This document shows positions 60,368 through 64,000 of a stretch of 64,000 nucleotides of DNA, piece by piece; position 1 is the stretch's first letter; every line of letters begins with the position of its first letter. The notes under the pieces were generated by a model. That model saw only the letters and a list, made by a program, of their open reading frames with translations, was not told the DNA's origin and ran no database searches. Origin of the DNA: Planctomycetota bacterium (GTDB lineage: Bacteria > Planctomycetota > UBA8742 > UBA2392); contig JAHBXZ010000003.1 in NCBI GenBank assembly GCA_019636215.1, positions 248,001-312,000 of the forward strand. The letters are read 5' to 3'. The translations under genes were made by a program, and so were the position numbers.

Positions 60368-63300
60368 CCGGTGGGCTGCAGTTTACCCTTGGCCCGCGAC
60401 ATGAACGCGGCGAACTCGCCGGCAGTGAGGGTGTTAATGAACTGGGGCGGCACGAACTTCTCAATCAGGTTGCCGTCGGCATCAACGATCACGTACATCG
60501 GGACGCCCTTGCTGCCGACGCCGTACTTTTTGTAGGTGTCCTTGGCGGCCTGGTCACTCTTGACGTCCGTCCACTGCTGCACGAGCACAAAGTCTTTCTG
60601 AAGCATGGGCAGCACTTCCGGTTTGGGCATGATGTTGGTTTCCACCCAGCGGCAGTTGGCGCAGATTTTGCCCGTAAAATCAATGAACACCGGCTTGCCG
60701 GTGGCCCTGGCCTCGGCCAGGCCGTCGGGAAGGTTCTGGTGCCACTTCAGCGCATGGGCTGCCGAGCCGCCGCCTTCACCGCCGACCCCCGCATGGTACT
60801 CGCGCGGCGGCAAGAAGCCGTCCAGCAGACCCATTGGCTTGCCGTTGACCAGCCCCGGAATCAGGTAGGCACCGAACGCCAGAAAGGCAACTGCAAACAG
60901 CATGCGGACCACGCCGATCTGTTCGACCTTCTCATGGTCGTGCGGCATGCGAAAAGTGCCCAGCAGGTAAAGGCCGGCCCCGATGCTGCAGGCAATCCAC
61001 ACGGCATCGACAAGGTCGCGGCTGATCCAGGTGGGGATGGTCTCCTCGGTGAACGCGATCTCGGCCCACGAGAAGTAACGAATGGCAATCGCGACCTCAA
61101 TGAACGCGAACACCACTTTCAGGGCGTTCATCCAGCCGCCGGATTTGGGCAGGCGCTTGAGCAGGTTTGGAAACTGGCCCAGCACAAAAATCGGCGCGGC
61201 CAAACCCAAAGCAAACACCAGCATGGCCAGGGTCGGAATCCACATGCTGGAGCCTTCGCCGCCGCCAAAGCCTGTGGCTACGCCAGCAAGCAGGGTTGCC
61301 GCAATCGGGCCGGTGCATGAAAAGCTGATCACGGCAAAACTTCCGCCGCTCAACAAAGCCGTCGCGTACCCTTTGCCCTGCTGCTGCGCGTTCATCTGCT
61401 TGCGGCTGATCCACGAGCTGATGAAAGTCGGCATGCGCAACTCGAACATGCCAAAGAAGCTCAGGGCAAACACAAAAAACAGCACACCAATGGCGATGTT
61501 CACCCAGGCATTGGTCGAAATGATCTGCGCGCCTTGTTCGCCAAGTGCCAGCGAAGTGATCAGCCCGAACATGGTGAACACAACTACAATGCAGGTGCAG
61601 TAGATGCCCGCTGCCACCAGCGGCGAACGGCCTTGCTCGGATTGCTTGACAAAGAACGCGACAGTCAGGGGCAGCACCGGCAAAACGCAGGGCGTAAGCA
61701 GCGTGACCATGCCCAGCCCGAAAATGCCCAGCAGAAACCAGAACAGTCCCTTTGCTTCGACCTCAGACGTGAAGCCAGTCGTTGAATCGACTGGACCGAC
61801 CGTAGGCGGCTTGGCGCCTGCATGGCTGCGTGCCGTCATGGTGGCCGCGGCAATGGCGCCGGCTTCGCCACTGGCCGAAGCCGTTACTGTGGCCAGCCAG
61901 CCAAAGGGCGTCTGATCCATGTCGGTGAACCAGGTGCAGGAACCTTCGTCGCAGTACTGGCCGGCCAATGTGCCAGTGACACGGAACGTCGCGCCCTCGG
62001 CCGCGTTTGCGGGCAGCTTGAAACGGCGCACGATGCGGAAATCGTCGTGGAACTGCCACTCGTCAACCTTGAACTGATTCTTTGGGTCGTTCGCCGCCAG
62101 CACAAAAGGCTTGGGAAACTCCCACGGGCCGGCTGACGACAGCCCGCCAAGATCAACGGATTCCAGCAGCATCAGCGTGGCGCCGAGTTCTTTGGCATGG
62201 GGGCTTTGCGGGTGGTACAGGTGATAGGCGCCACCCGGCCCGGTCTTGAGTTTGAAGCGCAGTTCCAGGGTTACTTCGCCACCCGGCGTGACCTTGCCCG
62301 CCGTGAACACAGACTCGAAGTCAAACACATCCTTCAGGTCATCGGGCTTGGGGGCCGCAAGCCCCGCAGGCCAGCCGCTGGGCGCTTTCGAAGGTTCAAC
62401 CTTCGGGGCAGGTTCAGGTTTCTGGCCACCGCCTGCGACTTCCGGAATTGGCTCGCCCTTCAGAAATGCCGCAAACTGCAAGCCGTGGGTGCTGCCGGGC
62501 AGGGTGCTGCCAATCGATCGAACCGCCTTCTCTGAATGATCGACCACTACATACAGGGGAATCGACTGTCCCGGCTCGGATTGAAACCGGCTGAACAACT
62601 GGTTGGCCTTGGCATCCTTCACATCTGTAATGATGCTGACCACCACAAACCCCTCCAGCAGCTTGTGGACCTCCGGCAGGGTGAAGACCTCTTTCTCCAT
62701 GCGGCGGCAGGGCACGCAGAACTTCCCGTTGAAGTCAATCAGCAACGGCTTGTTCAGGCGCCGGGACTCGGCCAGCGCAAAGTCGTAATCGAGATAAAAC
62801 CCGTGTGCATCCTTGGCGTCGTTTTTCTTCTCGTCGGCAATGGTGCCGACCTTCGCAGTTGCCGCGAACGTGCCGCTGCGGTCGTGGCAGCCGTCGTCGT
62901 CGCAGATCTGCCCGTCAAATGTGCCGGCGACCTTCAACTCGCCCCTGGCGTCGGCGGGAACCGTGAACGTGTACCGGATGGTGAACTTGCCGCTTAGCTT
63001 CCATTCCTCGGCGTCGGCCCATTCTTCTTTGACCTTCTTGGGCTCGGGCCAGGTTTCGCTTTCCAGCTTCAGCCCGCCAAGGTCGGTAAACTTGATCGCC
63101 AGCGGCTTGCTGATGCCGGGGTTGTCCTTGTGGTAGGCCGAAAAGCCCTTGCTGACCTCAAATGTCAGGGCAAGCACGGCCTTGCCGCCCGGCTTGGCTT
63201 CGCCTTCAAAGGCTGCACTTGCGGTCAGTGCGGGGCCCTTTGGGGCCTCAGCTTTCGCGGCGCCGGTTTCAACGGAAGTATCGATCGTTCCTTCGGCAAT

Positions 63301-63723
63301 GTGGCAGCCATGCTCATCGCAGAACTGGAGTTCCCATTCGGCCTTGATGGCCAGTTTGCCCTTGGCATCAGCGGGCACAGCGAACGTCCAGGCGATGTCG
63401 ACATTGCCCGAAAGCTCCCATTCCTCGCCGTACTCGTACTTGTGTTTCTTGGGCTCGGGCCAGGTCTGCTTGACTTCCTTGAGGCCCGAAAGCTCCTTGA
63501 AATCAACCTTGATCGGCTGGCTGACGCCGGGATTATCCTTGTGATAGGCGTGGAAGCCCTCCGGGATAGGAAAGCGCAGCTTCAGGGTCCACTCTTTGCC
63601 GGGCTCAGCCTTGCCGGTGTCCAGAACTTCGGCGACGACCTTGGATTCCTGCGCCGCCAGGGAAGTGGCCGCACATAGCAGCGCCAGGGTGAACGAAAGT
63701 GCAAATCGGATGGACGGAATCAT
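60364..63723 (-). CDS. dsbD: Expanded DsbD-type thiol:disulfide reductase
   Basis: A 1119-residue inner-membrane protein that moves electrons from the cytoplasm to periplasmic proteins. Signal peptide ALSFTLALLCAATSLAA. It has three DsbD-alpha-like modules with CDEHGC (135-140), CDDDGC (274-279) and CDEGSC (591-596). A thioredoxin module with CVPC (336-339) lies between the second and third. The membrane part has Cys679 in LLTPCVLPV and Cys803 in SFSCTGPIAA, and a C-terminal thioredoxin domain has CANC (1021-1024). E. coli DsbD has one alpha and one C-terminal module. The extra modules suggest several periplasmic acceptors. It starts at ATG 63723. Confidence 0.92.
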   Translation of the reverse strand: MIPSIRFALSFTLALLCAATSLAAQESKVVAEVLDTGKAEPGKEWTLKLRFPIPEGFHAYHKDNPGVSQPIKVDFKELSGLKEVKQTWPEPKKHKYEYGEEWELSGNVDIAWTFAVPADAKGKLAIKAEWELQFCDEHGCHIAEGTIDTSVETGAAKAEAPKGPALTASAAFEGEAKPGGKAVLALTFEVSKGFSAYHKDNPGISKPLAIKFTDLGGLKLESETWPEPKKVKEEWADAEEWKLSGKFTIRYTFTVPADARGELKVAGTFDGQICDDDGCHDRSGTFAATAKVGTIADEKKNDAKDAHGFYLDYDFALAESRRLNKPLLIDFNGKFCVPCRRMEKEVFTLPEVHKLLEGFVVVSIITDVKDAKANQLFSRFQSEPGQSIPLYVVVDHSEKAVRSIGSTLPGSTHGLQFAAFLKGEPIPEVAGGGQKPEPAPKVEPSKAPSGWPAGLAAPKPDDLKDVFDFESVFTAGKVTPGGEVTLELRFKLKTGPGGAYHLYHPQSPHAKELGATLMLLESVDLGGLSSAGPWEFPKPFVLAANDPKNQFKVDEWQFHDDFRIVRRFKLPANAAEGATFRVTGTLAGQYCDEGSCTWFTDMDQTPFGWLATVTASASGEAGAIAAATMTARSHAGAKPPTVGPVDSTTGFTSEVEAKGLFWFLLGIFGLGMVTLLTPCVLPVLPLTVAFFVKQSEQGRSPLVAAGIYCTCIVVVFTMFGLITSLALGEQGAQIISTNAWVNIAIGVLFFVFALSFFGMFELRMPTFISSWISRKQMNAQQQGKGYATALLSGGSFAVISFSCTGPIAATLLAGVATGFGGGEGSSMWIPTLAMLVFALGLAAPIFVLGQFPNLLKRLPKSGGWMNALKVVFAFIEVAIAIRYFSWAEIAFTEETIPTWISRDLVDAVWIACSIGAGLYLLGTFRMPHDHEKVEQIGVVRMLFAVAFLAFGAYLIPGLVNGKPMGLLDGFLPPREYHAGVGGEGGGSAAHALKWHQNLPDGLAEARATGKPVFIDFTGKICANCRWVETNIMPKPEVLPMLQKDFVLVQQWTDVKSDQAAKDTYKKYGVGSKGVPMYVIVDADGNLIEKFVPPQFINTLTAGEFAAFMSRAKGKLQPTG

Positions 63724-63866
63724 GTGTTTAAAGTTCCAGATCGCACCGACCCGCATAATAGCAAAGTTTCCATGAATGGCCCCGTTTGCATCCTTATGGG
63801 GGTCTTATATCGTCCCTGCCTAACATACGGATGACGTGAGTTATTCTGGCGCTTCTGGGGGCCCGA

Positions 63867-64000
63867 TTGCGCTACCTTCTGGTGCTTGTCGATGGCCTGG
63901 CGGATACACCGCTTGCCAGCCTGGGCGGGAAGACCCCGCTTGAGGCTTCCACTACGCCCACTTTGGACAAACTGGCCACCGGCGGGCGGCTTGGGACAAT
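63867..64000 (+). CDS. apgM: ApgM-type phosphoglycerate mutase, N-terminal part
   Basis: The start of a cofactor-independent phosphoglycerate mutase of the archaeal ApgM type, interconverting 3- and 2-phosphoglycerate. The frame begins with TTG at 63867 after a GGGGG site and reads RYLLVLVDGLADTPLASLGG, then KTPLEASTTPTLDKLA, running off the window. The VDGLAD motif carries the metal-binding Asp, and the TPTLDKLA motif is also family-typical. It is divergent from dsbD; the 143 bases between the starts should hold both promoters. Confidence 0.85.
   Translation, partial: MRYLLVLVDGLADTPLASLGGKTPLEASTTPTLDKLATGGRLGT

Noticed and set aside
60325..61320. Long plus-strand frames opposite dsbD
   Set aside because: They are shadows of a GC-rich gene on the other strand and have no ribosome sites or recognisable domains.

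Overview
The window is 64 kb of GC-rich, gene-dense bacterial chromosome with no rRNA or confident tRNA genes. Gene content suggests a Gram-negative, probably Planctomycetota/PVC-like or another deep-branching bacterium. This rests on outer-membrane barrel proteins, lipoproteins, type II secretion/pseudopilin parts, secretin N-domain proteins, zinc-ribbon Ser/Thr kinases, EF-hand/HEAT proteins and paired WYL regulators. The lineage call is an inference from gene content; no marker tree was possible.

Layout. 1-6.1 kb: the N-terminal part of ffh, an unknown lower-GC gene, an SRPBCC protein, and a YgiQ-type radical SAM protein carrying two in-frame palindromic insertions. 6.2-12.5 kb: a ParE-type toxin-antitoxin pair whose toxin is broken by an amber codon, a zinc-ribbon Ser/Thr kinase, and a minus-strand operon (acyl-CoA dehydrogenase homologue, PhnD-like binding protein, intact second toxin-antitoxin pair, TusA-diiron fusion). 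13.2-18.5 kb: a plus-strand cluster with a porin, a transglutaminase lipoprotein, a TusA-domain protein, DsrE, a TusA-OsmC fusion and a MetE-like protein interrupted by an in-frame TGA. I read the last four as a putative sulfur-relay/methyl-transfer operon. 18.7-25.8 kb: a cyclase-ATPase-TPR protein, a stand-alone SRP M-domain protein directly upstream of rpsP (the place ffh often occupies), an EF-hand/HEAT lipoprotein, an endonuclease III-like protein, and sucD with a strong terminator.

25.9-37.6 kb: a tandem run of six secreted proteins sharing secretin N0/N1-like domains but no pore domain, then two exported helical-repeat proteins, a large double-VWA membrane protein and a lipoprotein. 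37.7-43.4 kb: rodA, divergent from a sigma-70 factor that overlaps a 904-residue coiled-coil protein and a membrane protein. 43.5-51.0 kb: outer-membrane and secreted proteins, bioA, a pseudopilin, a structured unannotated region, gspK and a PDZ protein. 51.1-64 kb: DedA, paired WYL regulators, a CPBP protease, purH, a TPR protein, a PAS-GAF-GGDEF protein co-transcribed with an enlarged DsbD, and the start of apgM.

The most unusual items are these: the orphan SRP M domain at the rpsP locus; the TGA-containing MetE-like gene in a TusA/DsrE/OsmC operon; a MITE-like repeat present twice between convergent genes and merging with their stop codons; the array of pore-less secretin-like proteins; and a DsbD with six cysteine pairs instead of three.
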